Shown here: positions 37,351 to 49,170 of the stretch, in pieces | Layout: every line of letters begins with the position of its first letter | Numbering within the stretch: position 1 is the stretch's first letter | Source: Helianthus annuus | Lineage: Eukaryota; Streptophyta; Magnoliopsida; Asterales; Asteraceae | DNA: 64,000 nt | NCBI RefSeq assembly: GCF_002127325.2 | Contig: NC_035437.2 | Coordinates: 156,895,880-156,959,879, forward strand | Reading direction: 5' to 3' | Position numbers and translations under genes: made by a program | The notes under the pieces: model-generated | What the model was told of the DNA's origin: nothing | Database searches by the model: none | Seen by the model: the letters and a program-made list of their open reading frames with translations, nothing else

Positions 37351-37514
37351 TAATGTTTAAACATTCTGCGTTCTCACTTCAGAAGAAATATTGTAGTTTA
37401 TTTGAGTTTTCAATTACATTAAAGGACACGAAAAATATACCAAGCAAATTCTGCTTTTCATATCAAATATATCTATATACCGAAATTGAAAACGGAAAAA
37501 TTAAGTATAAAACT

Positions 37515-37816
37515 CCACGTAGTGGTGGAGTGGTTGGGGAAAGATTTAGTGTCCCTTGTGACCTAGGTTCGATTCTTACTCTCCTCATTATTTTTTGAGG
37601 CATCCAGGTGAAGAACGAATACGGGTGGCGCCGGTTCGACTTGAATGGGATGCGAGGTTTTACCGATTATTCCATTGTCGTGCCTTCGGACGGGTTGACG
37701 TCGGGTTTCCGCGCATCTAGGGAGTGCCAAGGGGTTGGCGACAGTCGAGTAGTCGACCTTGGTCACAGCGCCTGGTGTCACGGTGGTTGACACGTCGTTC
37801 CTTACCGTTAAAAAAA
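37515..37816 (+). mobile_element. tRNA-derived SINE
   Basis: Head with an A-box-like TAGTGGTGGAGTGGTTGG (37519-37536) and a B-box GGTTCGATTCT (37566-37576), 30 bases apart as in Pol III promoters; a GC-richer body unlike its AT-rich surroundings; and an A-run at 37810-37817. It sits in the 3' non-coding part of the Gag-only element. No clear target duplication. Small frames across it are chance. Confidence 0.72.
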
Positions 37817-37829
37817 AGAACACCAAATA

Positions 37830-39126
37830 CTCTTAAGACCCAAGATTTCATACTACACTTCATTTTGATAGAGTATCAAATGTATAATGTTACATGCTAT
37901 TCATACGCATAATTTATCTAGGTTAATAGTATCCCAAATAATACTAATGAGTCCACATCTAAACTTGTTCTGTTTACACTTAATATGCCTTCAAAAGCAT
38001 TTAACAATTTAGGTCTAAGTGAAATTTCTATTTAGCATTGGGATGATACTTTAATGTAAGTGGGGACAAGAATATTTAATTTTCTAAGACTAAATATAAC
38101 ATTGTGTATGTGTAAACAATAGTGTTTTATAAAGGTGAGACAAAAATATACAAACTAAAAAAACATATCATAACTTTGTAATGAAATCATATATTATACA
38201 ATAACAATAACAATTAAATTTAACAATATGTGATTTTGAGTTTAATCAATAAATATGATTAATTTAATGGTGATAACTTCAAATTATTTTTTTGCACAAA
38301 TCACAGTTGATCAAAGTTTAAAGGCATTATTTGAGTCAGTGTATTGCATGATGAGGGGATATGCTGAGATCGTGGGGTCCATAAGAATTTAGTGCAAAAT
38401 TAACATACCTAAACGTATCGGTAAGCATGTTGAAAGTTTTTAGTTTGAGTTTATGTGAACAACAATATCGTCAATCTATGTGAATCGTTTAAAACTTAAA
38501 ACGATTAAAAGCTTAACGGTGCTTGTGATATGTCTCAAAACTGATATGATCCTCTTTCGCAAACTCACAAAAATATGTTTGTACATATTTCATTTCTGCA
38601 TTTAAATTTCTGTTAGTCTGAAAAATCCAAAAATATTTTCGACAACTGATGGCGAAAAGCTGATTTTCAAAATTCAAAAAGGCTAAACAAGATGAATTTT
38701 GGATTGGAAATAGGTGCTTAAATTGAAGGAATTTGTATTTTTGAGAAAGAAGGCAGATTGATTAATCAAGATCATTAAACTGAAACTTGATGAAATCAGT
38801 ATGGTTGAGTGGTTTCAATCAGTAAGTTTTTCTTATTGATTTAAGTAAAAACTTATGAGTTGTTAAGATATGTGTAGGTGTTTGAGCTGAACAGGGATAA
38901 AGCCAGGATTTGTTTTAAAGGCAAAAGCTGATTTCAGACAGTATACCCAGCATGATGATTGGGAGAGTCTGACGAACAAATTCCAGACAGCAATCCCAGC
39001 ATGATGAGAGGAAGAGTCTGATGAAGTTAGAGCCAAAGAGAGATCCTGGAACATCATCAAATCAGACCGATCAAGATTGAAGAGTCATCATGTTGAAGAC
39101 TCTCACTGAAGATTCCGCCAACATTC
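37830..39126 (+). other. Non-coding 3' region of the Gag-only element
   Basis: AT-rich, no gene seen. Near 38935-39015 a pair of near-repeats (AGACAG..CCCAGCATGATGA..AGAGTCTGA) occurs. The end, AACATTCAAGGGGGAGTC, includes the polypurine tract AAGGGGGAG (39127-39135). Confidence 0.65.
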
Positions 39127-39137
39127 AAGGGGGAGTC

Positions 39138-39614
39138 TGTTGGTGCAGTTGTCTGTCGACTTCATCTTCGTTCGAGTCTTAGTATAGGGCTGATTGTTTA
39201 GTGCACGGAAATCGAGGATATGAAAATTAGTGCTGATTTCGCTCAAAATGACATGGTGTCATTTAGAGCGGAATCACATCATTATCCTGATTCTGCTCCT
39301 AGTGCATGTTGGTGATTTCGCTCATAATGTTGTGTCTGATTTCGCTCGAAATGCATGTGCATGTTCGAGCGGAACCCCAAGCCTATAAATAGGCAGTTTG
39401 GAGCGAAATCAGTAGTGGAAAGTAGTGGTCTAGTCTTGTTTCCGACGACGAAGCTCCGTCGAAGTGTCTCCGCATCTGTAACAGCTTTATAATCAATACA
39501 AGAGACAATTAATAGTGAAATCAAGCTAAACAAAGACTGAATCAATGAATTCCGCCTCTGATTCAGTCTGAGCACTCTTCTGATCGACTCGTTAGGTCGT
39601 TTCCCGATCCTACA
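39138..39614 (+). repeat. 3' LTR of the Gag-only element
   Basis: 477 bp; TATAAATA at 39384-39391; ends CCTACA followed by the target duplication GACTT. Confidence 0.94.
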
Positions 39615-39619
39615 GACTT

Positions 39620-40489
39620 CTCTTAGGATCCCTACCCGGAAACTTAATCACACCAATACCATTTGACAAGATGGGGATAATTTCTTCTAAAAAGGTTAAC
39701 AGGAATCCTATCTTTAATTTTAGTGAAGGACTACCGACGATGATTTTTCACTGACAGACACCTAAAAAGCCTCAACATGAATCTTACCTAAAATCTTACC
39801 TTTAGTTAACGTCAGATCACTGATGAGCCGTCCGTCTAAAAAAATAGTTCCTTCGGACAATGACCAAATTTAGACCTTACCACGTTAGTGGTTTGTCTGC
39901 AATCCATCGGTAAAAGTCTATTTTCCTGGTTTAGGCTGTCTGCCGTTGATCCATCGATAGCTACCGATGGGTATCTACAAATATTTTTCTACATGTAACT
40001 TAGTATAGGATCCGTGGAAAATATTACCGCGCGCCGGACTTTGACGTACAGTCGTAATATGGCGTCGATGATACTAGTGTTAGACATGAAGTTTCATCTT
40101 CCAAGATAATTTGTACTATTTAGTTTGATCATACGTTGGGTTTTCTTCTATGCTTTTAACGTCTTGATGGAAGCCCCACTAATGTGTGTTATCGGAATTC
40201 AAAATATTATTAATTTTGTTGTTCCTAAAATACTGTGGTTCTTAATGGAAACCCCACTAATATATGTATATGTGAGCATGGAAACTAAGCATGCATGGAG
40301 ATCTATGATAAATTTGGAACAGCATACAGCAAAGACTTATATAAGCTAGCCTTTCAAGTTCATTTTGTAGGTTTCGTGTTTCAATCAGACGTTACGAATA
40401 GCCTTCCGAATCGTGCCTCTCAGGTATCGTATGCTTTTTGTGCTTCTCATGTATCATATGTGCACACTACTCATCAAGTTGGAATTTCA
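39620..40489. other. Gene-free stretch between two elements
   Basis: No gene or element supported. Contains a small inverted repeat (CCATCGATAGCTACCGATGG near 39950-39972). Confidence 0.5.
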
Positions 40490-41865
40490 TATCACTACTA
40501 GAAAAATGACAATTTTTAACGCACTTTTCCGTCACAAATGCGTCACAAATTGACATTTGCTACGAATTTACAACAAAACCTTGATGTTGGAAAAAGCCCC
40601 GTCGGAAACTATTTACTACGCAATTACTACGCAAATTTTAACGTATTTCCTACAAAAATATGGTGTAGGAAATTTGTGACGCATTTACTACGCATTTCCT
40701 ATGTTGTATATCAAGAAATTGCAACGCATTTGTGACGGAATATCAAAAAATTGCAACGCATTTGTGACGGAATATTTAATAAAACAAAAAAAAAATGGAA
40801 AATCCAGCTTTTTTTGCTACAATTTGCAGGAAAATCAGCAAAAAAATACTGATAAACAAATGATACATCAGCCTTTGGTTCGACCCGTTATCTAACGCGT
40901 CCTAAAAGACAACTCCAATTTCAGGTTTTGGGTCGCTTTGTTTAACATGTTTGATACACACGTTCAGACTATTTCGCTACAAATGACCTGTTAAACCGAA
41001 ATATGTTGTTCATTCCATATTAGTTTGTGGTGGTGGTTAGTTTTGTATGCCCTGCATGTGCTTTTGTCTTCAAGGGGATCCCCACAACATAAACATCACT
41101 TGAGTCATTTCTTCATGTTGATATTGATTAACATTTGCAGTTGTCTTGATGCTCCCTAAGTTCCTGCATTTAGCTAATTTACATGAAACTAAAGTGTAGA
41201 TAAGAGTGCTTATAATTAACGGGATGATCATGTTTTTATCTCAAACAAAATGAAACGTGCCGAACCCATAATCATTTTAAATGCGTTTAGCTACCCGTTA
41301 TCCTTCCATCAGACAAGTTAATATATCACTGGAACGGTGAGATCGATACCTGAATCTTTCTTTGCATAAACTTGACACACTCCACCGCCTCGTCTAACAT
41401 GTGTGTTGTATTGGTCTTGCTACATCACATATAATCCCATTTCACATTAGACCCACTCAATCATTTTAAGCTAAAAAACCTGCAGTTTCCAAAAAAATCA
41501 TTTTAAGACAATTAGCTACAAAAGACAAGACAAAAACATATAATCTTCTACAACACGAAATTTAATACGATCAAACAATCATTTTCATATATCTAGGACA
41601 ATCCCAATGTGGGGTTGGTGATGATGTTCATGGCATTCCATGTTTATAACATTAACTTTACATCAAATCACTTGATATTTAACACCTTAAAAAACGCCTA
41701 TAACTGTAAAATAAACAAGCATCCTACATTAATGTCCACCTACGATTCATTGCCAAAATCGTCAAAACCTACATTTTCTGGAACGTCCAACCTCTTATTT
41801 TCTCCTGAGAGACAATGTTGATGTTAGTAATCCCTTTTAAAATGACACAAAAAAAAAGAACACTA

Positions 41866-42033
<168 letters not shown>

Positions 42034-42039
42034 TTATCC

Positions 42040-43560
42040 AACATCTGTTTAAATTCATGGCATTTTATTTCTGCAGTCAAATACATTCAAGGGCAAAAGA
42101 ACATAACAAAATATATGAATACTTATGAATAGACATGTTATAATAAAGATGTTAAAAGAATCTTTCCCTAAAGCAAATAATTTGAAGAATGAAGTAATAC
42201 CAGAAACAATGATAAGTTCTTACGTCTTATCAGCTTCCCATCTACTCTGCGCCATGTTTAGTTCAGAATTCTCGATCAGAACTAAGGTCAATCTCAACTT
42301 TCCGGCTAATGACTTATCCTTTTTTAATAAACTATTGGTTACAGAGCTAAAAACGATGATACAATGGACAATTAGCTTCAAGTTTCTTCTTAGGTGATCC
42401 AACTAAAGTTAGATGTAGAACTTTTGGCTGTGTTTTTTTCATTTTCACAATGTCGCATTGCAAGTCTTTCATACAATGCTTTTGTTAATGTTTGAGCTTC
42501 CTGAAAAAGTTGAATTTTGCTCAGTGAAAGGAATAACAGAAATTAAAATTAAAAACAAAAAAATAACAATTTAGTTGAACATACATGTCCAATACAACAC
42601 AGCTAGCTTGAACTTTCTTAGCCTCTGCATCTACTGCTCCACATGGAGATATAGAAACAATTTTGATCTTCAAGTTTATCCGCACTATAATCAGCAAAAT
42701 GAGGCCATGTAATTAGTTCACACATAAATATATACGACTGCAAATGCGAATAAGCAACAGACTATTTCTAGTTTTCAAAACAAACATCACATAGAGTTAA
42801 CACTTCATACCAAAATCAACAAAATAAAGACTTCAGACAACAGATTAATACACTCCAATTAGTATGCTCTGAAATAGAATATGAGCATCAACAATTTATT
42901 ACCAATTTACAGATCAATTCAATTCTTCAACGAAGCATGAACAAATCATCAAACTACAACAACTTCACAAGCTGGATCAAATCAATAGAAGTAGAACTTT
43001 AAAAGCAGAACGCTTACAAACACCGAGAAAGAGCAACACAGGGTTAATAAGTGAGAGATGAGTTAATGATACCTAGGGTTTCATAACTTTCGTATCTAGA
43101 TCCTAAACACACTAACAGGCACAGATTACCAAATAATAATACATACACCGTTTCAACATTAATCTACAAAATTCCAACACAACACAACACATCAACAATT
43201 TACAATCAATCATAACAAAAACTATGACCTGGATTAGGAAAATATGAGCTCTAATGAACATAAACTGAACATAATTCAATACAACAAATGAACGAATATC
43301 GTATCAATATCAACAATCAAAGCCAAAACTATGCATGTTCAGATACATAACAGCATAGTTGCATAGACAGTTAGACACGATGATCGATAATAATCCGGTA
43401 AATATGACCTAGGTTAAAAAAATACGAGCTGTAATCAACATAAATGGAACTTCGAACCGAAATATACCTTGATATCTCACTCAAATAATAATAATCTCTG
43501 ATCTTCTCTGCGAGTAGATCTGCAATCAAAAACCTATAACAGCAAATATACCTTCAGCGA
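42040..43560 (-). other. CACTA interior with unidentified exon-like pieces
   Basis: On the minus strand near 42590-42690 a stretch reads RINLKIKIVSISPCGAV.., and after an intron-like gap a TTTTTCAG acceptor near 42500 precedes LTKALYERLAMRHC. I do not recognise the source gene or a consistent splice pattern. The rest is AT-rich. Confidence 0.35.
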
Positions 43561-43577
43561 TTTCACGGCGAGTCACC

Positions 43578-43735
43578 GGCGCTGTGGATTGAGCTCTGTG
43601 AGAGGCGTATCGATTTATAGAACTCTGGTCGGAGGAGGCTTTGTTGGATAGATTCAATCGCCGGACGGAGGCGCTGTGGATTGAGCTCTGTGAGAGGCGT
43701 ATCGATTATAGCTCCAATCGCCGGACGGAGGTGTA
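43578..43735. repeat. 92-bp tandem duplication in the CACTA element
   Basis: GCGCTGTGGATTGAGCTCTG followed by TGAGAGGCGTATCGAT occurs at about 43579 and 43671. GC-richer than its surroundings, possibly part of a captured gene's 5' region. Confidence 0.75.
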
Positions 43736-44465
43736 TCGATTGAGCAGAACTCTGGTCGTTCAGCAGATCTCTGTTTCAAAATTAGGGCACCGATGGTATC
43801 GTTTGAGATTTTTTGGTATAGATGCGTGTGTGTATCAATTGGTGATAATGTGTTTGTATTTTATTACCACAATGATAAAAATAATACTTAATAATTTAAT
43901 ATGATTAAGAAATCAGTTGATGATAATGTGTGTGTATCTGATGTGTTTGTATTTTATTACCACAATCATAAAAATAATACTTAATAATTTAATATGATTA
44001 AGAAATCAATTGATGATAATAAATTTAATACGATAAAAATGTATAGATTGGATTGGACTCTTTAATAAATTTAATAAAGTTGGGCATTGAATGGTTTAAA
44101 ACTAACTAATGGATTGAAGGTTGATTATCATAAATATGTGTCCCGAATTGTAACGCATTTCCTACGGAATAACACGAGTTAATAGGTTTTTGTAGGAAAT
44201 GCGTCATAAAGTAGTAATATGTATTTAATAATGATAAACCAACTAATTAGTCAATAATTTCCAAAACAAATCCAACAAATTTGTAACGAAATTGTGACAA
44301 AATTATTGTGTTTTTTGTTTTTGTCACTATTGTGTAGCAAATTTGTTACAAAATTTTGGGTTTTTTTTGTTGTCATAAATGCGTCACAATTTTGTAAGTA
44401 TTTGTGACACATTTTTTTCCGTAGGAAAATTCGGTAGCAAAATGGCTACTTTTCTAGTAGTGTAT

Positions 44466-45659
44466 CGTCTTGCGAGTGCCAAATGTAAGAATAAACCTCA
44501 AGCAAAGGAGTTTGGTAAGTTTCTCAATCCTTGATTGTAATGTAAACCCCTTCAAAGGTTGATTACCCATCAATGTGAAACAACTTTTACACTGTTACTT
44601 CTTTATTTATAGTTGCCTTTTAAACACACTAGTTTAAACATCTTAAAATAAAAAGACAATGGCGGCTGAGAATTTAAAATATACAGACAAAGAGATTGTT
44701 AACATCTACAACATGTCAATTGGGTACATATCGTATCTTGTTTCGCCTTTTAATCTGTTTCTAATTCGTCAACTTTAATTATTACGATAACATAAGCCTA
44801 CATTGATTTATGATTATGAAAATAACGTGTCTTTCAGACAGTTGTCTTGCCCAAATATCATTTTAATTATCAATATCTTCTTTTTGCTTCTTCATTAAAA
44901 TGTATAGATTAAAATAAAAAGAAACGTAGTATTAGGAGATCAATGTTGAGGAAGCAAATTGTTTTTCTAAAAGGTTTTCTTTAAAATACGATTAATTTAA
45001 CTAGATAATTAACCCATGGTGATATAAATATCTTAAATAATTTCTAATGGTTTCGTTATAATATTATAAATTCACAAGTACTTCGAGCGATAATCGTGAA
45101 ATAGTGTCTGAAGGTCCACATCCACCTACTTAAAATCAGTTCACACTTTTGTTAGGACCAAAATTTCTCATTTGATTCACATTTTGGTTGAATTCTTTGA
45201 CCGTTTTATCACTCTATGATTGTTCTAATGTTATTTTTATAGGAAAATTTTTTATTATAATAGTTATTATCATTCATTGGTTTTAAAAACTTTAAGGACA
45301 ATTACACCAAGATAAGATAGCCGGTAAGCGGGTAACAAGCTGCGCCGCTACCCCTTTTGAATAGCGAAACCTAACCTAGTAAAAACGAAACCCCGATCAC
45401 TAGGAAAATATGTTTTTTTTTCCAATCAAGAAATGTTAAATATATAAATATTGCGTTAACGTATAGAATTCAACAATGTCTACAACAATATCTGTGACTT
45501 CATGTATACAATAAACTAAAGCGTTAGTGTTCGATGAGAATTCGTGTTCGACATGGGTTTTTAAAGCATATTTGTGCATTCTCAAAGATGAACGCATTGG
45601 CCTCCCAAGGTACAACTAGGGGAGCAATAGTTGTACAGTTGGACCGCACTTTTCGAAGC
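44466..45659. other. Gene-free AT-rich stretch
   Basis: No gene or element seen. A short GC-rich patch with alternating GCGGGTAAC-like words lies near 45320-45350. Confidence 0.5.
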
Positions 45660-46009
45660 TTTATTGTTGAGAAAATCTCCACTTTAGCCATTAATCAGTC
45701 AAAATATCTAAAATAGCCAATTGTAGCGGCTCAACGAGCCTTTTCAATCTCGTGTAACGGCATAAAAAAACATTTCAAGTCAACCAACCGATGATTGCCA
45801 CGTGTCCGAGAGCCGTCATTCGGTTGAAAGTTCTTAGCCTAGTACTTTCAACATGGCTCAAGCCTTTTCAGATTAGTCTTTCTTTGGCTTAGTTTGAGAA
45901 CTTTCCTTGGTTTAAGATCTTTCAGTGTAGCGGCTTGGTTTGGCTTAAGATCTTTCCTTGGCTTGGCTTAAGGATCTTAAATTTAAGATATAACTTATTT
46001 TTTTGTAAT

Positions 46010-46949
46010 TTGATATATAAAATTAGATTTATTTGACCCATGTAATACACATTGTTTTTTAAAGATATAACTTTTTATTATTACGATACAAAATTACATT
46101 TATTCAACCGGTGTAATACACTAGGTTATTAAAGATATATTTTTTTATTATTGGTATAAGAAATTAGATTTATTCAACCCGTACACAAGAGTTTTTTAAA
46201 GACATTACTTTTTTATTATTTAGTATACAAAATTACATTTATTTAACCCATGTAATACATAGAGTTTTTAAAGGTATAACTTTTTTAATAATTTGGTATA
46301 ATACAATTACATTTATTCAACTCGTACAATACACGAGTTTCTTAAATATATAACTTTTTTATTACTTAATATATAAAAGGAAAATTGGTTTTTAATAAAT
46401 CAACCTTTGTCCCGTTGGTAAATAATAATCTTACCTACGTAATTGGTATACAATAATCCTACCTAACAACATGTTGGTACTCAATGAACTTCCGTTAATT
46501 TTTTTAACTGAAGTTAGTTTTTAAGTTTTATTTATTACACAAACAGTCCCTGTAGTTGTAATTTACTAGTTTTAACTATTTTAAAACTAGTAAATTACAG
46601 TCCCTTGAGGTTTTTTTGTTTTATAAAATAGTTAAAACTAGTAAATTACAACTACAGAGACTTTTGTGTAATAAATAAAACTTAAAAATTAACTTCAGTT
46701 AAAAAAAATTAATTGAAGTTTATTGAGTACCAACATGTTGATAGGTAGGATTATTGTATACCAATTACGTAGGTAAGATTATTATTTACCAACGGAACAA
46801 AGGTTGGTTTATTAAAAACCAATTTTCCTATATAAAATTACATTTATTCAACTCGTGTAATAAACGAGGTTTTTAAAGTTATATTTTTTATTATTTAATA
46901 TAAAAATTACATTTATTTAACCCGTGTAATACATGTGGTTCTAACCTAG
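46010..46949 (+). mobile_element. Helitron 3' region with hairpin-unit array
   Basis: Repeated units of about 80-90 bp (ATTACATTTATTCAACCCGTGTAATACACGAG..) each able to form a hairpin around TGTAATACA, ending TTCTAACCTAG at 46949 then T. Same family as 27790-28290 in the other orientation. Interrupted by the MITE at 46379-46828. The 5' end is not identified. Confidence 0.65.
46379..46828. mobile_element. Foldback Mutator-like MITE
   Basis: 450 bp that is almost one long palindrome, arms of about 200 bp. Ends GGAAAATTGG and CCAATTTTCC, flanked by a perfect 9-bp duplication TATATAAAA (46370-46378, 46829-46837). Transcription would give a long hairpin RNA, a possible siRNA source. Confidence 0.9.
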
Positions 46950-47493
46950 TAATTTATATAACAACATTGTTAATCCCTTTTCAGAACGGTGTTAATCCCT
47001 TTTCAGAACGGTGGAAATTATAAATGAATTATTATTATTATTATTATAGAAATAAAATATTAAAATTATACATAAATAATGTTATTGTACCTTGTTTTAA
47101 TTATAAGTGAATTATTATTATACTTAGCCAAGGAAAGATTTTAAGCCAAGCCAACCCAAGGAAAGATTTTAGCCAAAGAAAGATCTTATGCCAAGCCAAG
47201 CCGCTACACTGAAAGATCTTAAGTAAAGGAAAGTTCTCAAGCCAAGCCAAAGAAAAACTAATCTGAAAAGGCTTGAGCCGTGTTGAAAGTACTCGGCTAA
47301 GAACCTTCAACCGGCTAAGAACTTTCAACCGAATGACAGCTGTCGGACACGTGGTACTCGTGGGCTAGTTGTCTTGAAATGATTTTTTTAAGCCGTTATA
47401 TGAGATTGAAAAGGCTCGTTGAGCCATTACAATTTGCTATTTTGAATATTTTGACTGGTCAATGACTAAAATGGAGATTTTCCCTTTATTGTT

Positions 47494-48168
47494 TACGGAA
47501 ATACCCTTTAGAGGACATTAACCATTACGAATGGCCTCAGCACGAACTATAGACTCTAAACAGTAGCGACAATGAGCATCAAGTTTTTATGAAACAATAT
47601 TTAAGCATGATTCATTCACAAAACGTTACAAACGTTTGAAACTTAGATGGAATTACATGTTGACCGGATAAATTGTGACTTTTTAAAATTTCAATATCAA
47701 CGAGTGTTTGTTTACACATGTACTTTGGCATAATACATGTTAATTTGACGGTATAGATTTTATGAAGTTGGCGTTGTAAAAATGTTTATTTTTTTCTTAA
47801 TTATTTTTTAAATTTCTTTTAATAATTATTTAAAAAAAATATATTTTATTTTTTTCAAAGTTATTTTTATAGTTTATTTTTTTAACACGCATGTTTTGTG
47901 ATTTTTATATATTCTTATGTGTGTACAAAATCATATATACCATTACAACTTTACAAGTACATATAGTTAACTTGTTGATCACCATGTTTACAAAATCATT
48001 TTTTTCCTAAATTAACACAAATCATATTTAACTATTTACATATTAACAGACTCCTAAAATGAACATGTGCAAGATGTATGGATCGTTATCCAAGTGGCCT
48101 ATAAACGATAGTTACTATTCAGTTCAGTTCCCATCTCAAAGTCATGCATGTTATTTTCACCATCAAGG
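47494..48168. other. Upstream region of the SAUR gene
   Basis: AT-rich. 47610-47932 is the second copy of the sequence at 24955-25275. CATGCATG (48143-48150), an RY-type motif, lies just upstream of the TATA box. No TGTCTC auxin-response core seen between 47494 and the ATG. Confidence 0.6.
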
Positions 48169-48169
48169 T

Positions 48170-48177
48170 TATATATA
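48170..48177 (+). promoter_or_regulatory. TATA box of the SAUR gene
   Basis: TATATATA 79 bases before the ATG, leaving about 50 bases of 5' leader. Confidence 0.6.
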
Positions 48178-48255
48178 CATACATATACACAAACAAATCT
48201 TTAATCTTCATAACATTATAATTCAATATCAAAACTTCATAAACTCTTATTCTTC

Positions 48256-48672
48256 ATGAAAAAAATTCTGATCCGGTCGAGGTGGCAACGATCCTTTGTC
48301 AAGAAAAAGGTGGCGCCCGAAGGCTTTTTTCCAGTATACGTTGGACCGGATAAACAATGGTTCGCGCTCAAGACCAAGTATGCTAATCATCCGTTGTTCC
48401 AGATGCTATTAGAAGATGCTCAAGTTGAATACGGGTATAACACACCGGGTCCAATATTGCTTCCATGTGAAGTGGATCTTTTTTACAGGGTGGTGGGAGA
48501 GATAGAAGCTAGAGAAATGGAGCCCCATGGGTCATGTGGGTTCGGATACGGGTTGTTTAGTTGGTTTGATCCGAGCCGGAGGTTGGTTAACGGCGGCGAT
48601 CATGATCAGATGGGCAAAGGATATGGTAGTTATGGAGTTCTTACTCCCTCACGTTTGGTTAAGATCAATTAA
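48256..48672 (+). CDS. SAUR family protein (small auxin-up RNA)
   Basis: 138 aa, intronless, as usual for SAUR genes. The SAUR domain spans about residues 20-85: PEGFFPVYVGPDKQWFALKT, then NHPLFQMLLEDAQVEYGY and GPILLPCEVDLFYRVV. The N-terminus is basic (KKILIRSRWQRSFVKKK) and the Gly-rich tail is variable. Known role of the family: short-lived auxin-induced proteins, many of which inhibit PP2C.D phosphatases and so activate plasma-membrane H+-ATPase and cell expansion; whether this member does so is inference. The first ATG after the TATA box is used. No neighbouring SAUR is visible, although these genes are often clustered. It is the only ordinary host gene I can support in the window and looks intact. 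Confidence 0.93.
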   Translation: MKKILIRSRWQRSFVKKKVAPEGFFPVYVGPDKQWFALKTKYANHPLFQMLLEDAQVEYGYNTPGPILLPCEVDLFYRVVGEIEAREMEPHGSCGFGYGLFSWFDPSRRLVNGGDHDQMGKGYGSYGVLTPSRLVKIN

Positions 48673-49170
48673 GAGTAGATGCATGCATATAAGGAAACCA
48701 GATTTTTTAATGTGTTGAATAATCTGGATTAATTAATGTGTTAGTTTTGTAAAATTAGTTTCTTTGTATTTTTTTCGAGCTTGGTATGTGTATATAAGTA
48801 GGAATATGAAATTAGTCAAATGTTTTTATCTATTAAGTCAAGGTTGAGTTTGGGTTAAAGCTTCTAACGATTCGATTTTAGGTATATTTTTTAAATTTTA
48901 TTTATAAATTAAAAATTAAAAGTTAATATTTGTATTTGATTCAAAAGAATTATTATATTTTTAAATTTTAATTTGTAGCGAACAACCGAAAACGTGATGG
49001 CTTTTACAATCAAGTTTGTAAAGATTTTTTCAAGTTGATGCAACGCGACCTATATCAATTAGTCCATTCCATTAGTTCAAATTTTTTCAAATGCATGTGG
49101 GCTTTAGTTTATTTTATTTTTAAGTGATGTTTTTTTTTTAATTATGTATTTTTTCTAAGATATGTAATTA
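48673..49170. other. Downstream region of the SAUR gene
   Basis: AT-rich 3' flank; no further gene seen. Confidence 0.5.

Larger units (their letters stand above)
32558..39614 (+). mobile_element. Complete LTR retrotransposon with Gag only (TR-GAG-like, copia-type Gag)
   Basis: 7057 bp with 477-bp LTRs (32558-33034 and 39138-39614), target duplication GACTT on both sides (32553-32557, 39615-39619), Met-tRNA primer site and polypurine tract. It encodes a broken Gag but I find no protease, integrase, RT or RNase H in the 2.9 kb after it, so it would depend on another element for replication. The Gag type and the TGTTGGTGCA LTR start suggest a Ty1/copia (Sirevirus-like) origin. LTRs differ at roughly eight sites by eye. 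Confidence 0.92.
45669..47484. mobile_element. Mutator-like element with long terminal inverted repeats
   Basis: 1816 bp. Ends GAGAAAATCTCC and GGAGATTTTCCC, flanked by a perfect 9-bp duplication TTTATTGTT (45660-45668, 47485-47493), typical of Mutator. The inverted arms run about 320-375 bp (45669-45990 and 47110-47484) and contain repeated TTGGCTTAAGATCTTTC words. No MURA-like gene. The centre is filled by a Helitron piece, which in turn holds a smaller Mutator MITE. Confidence 0.9.
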
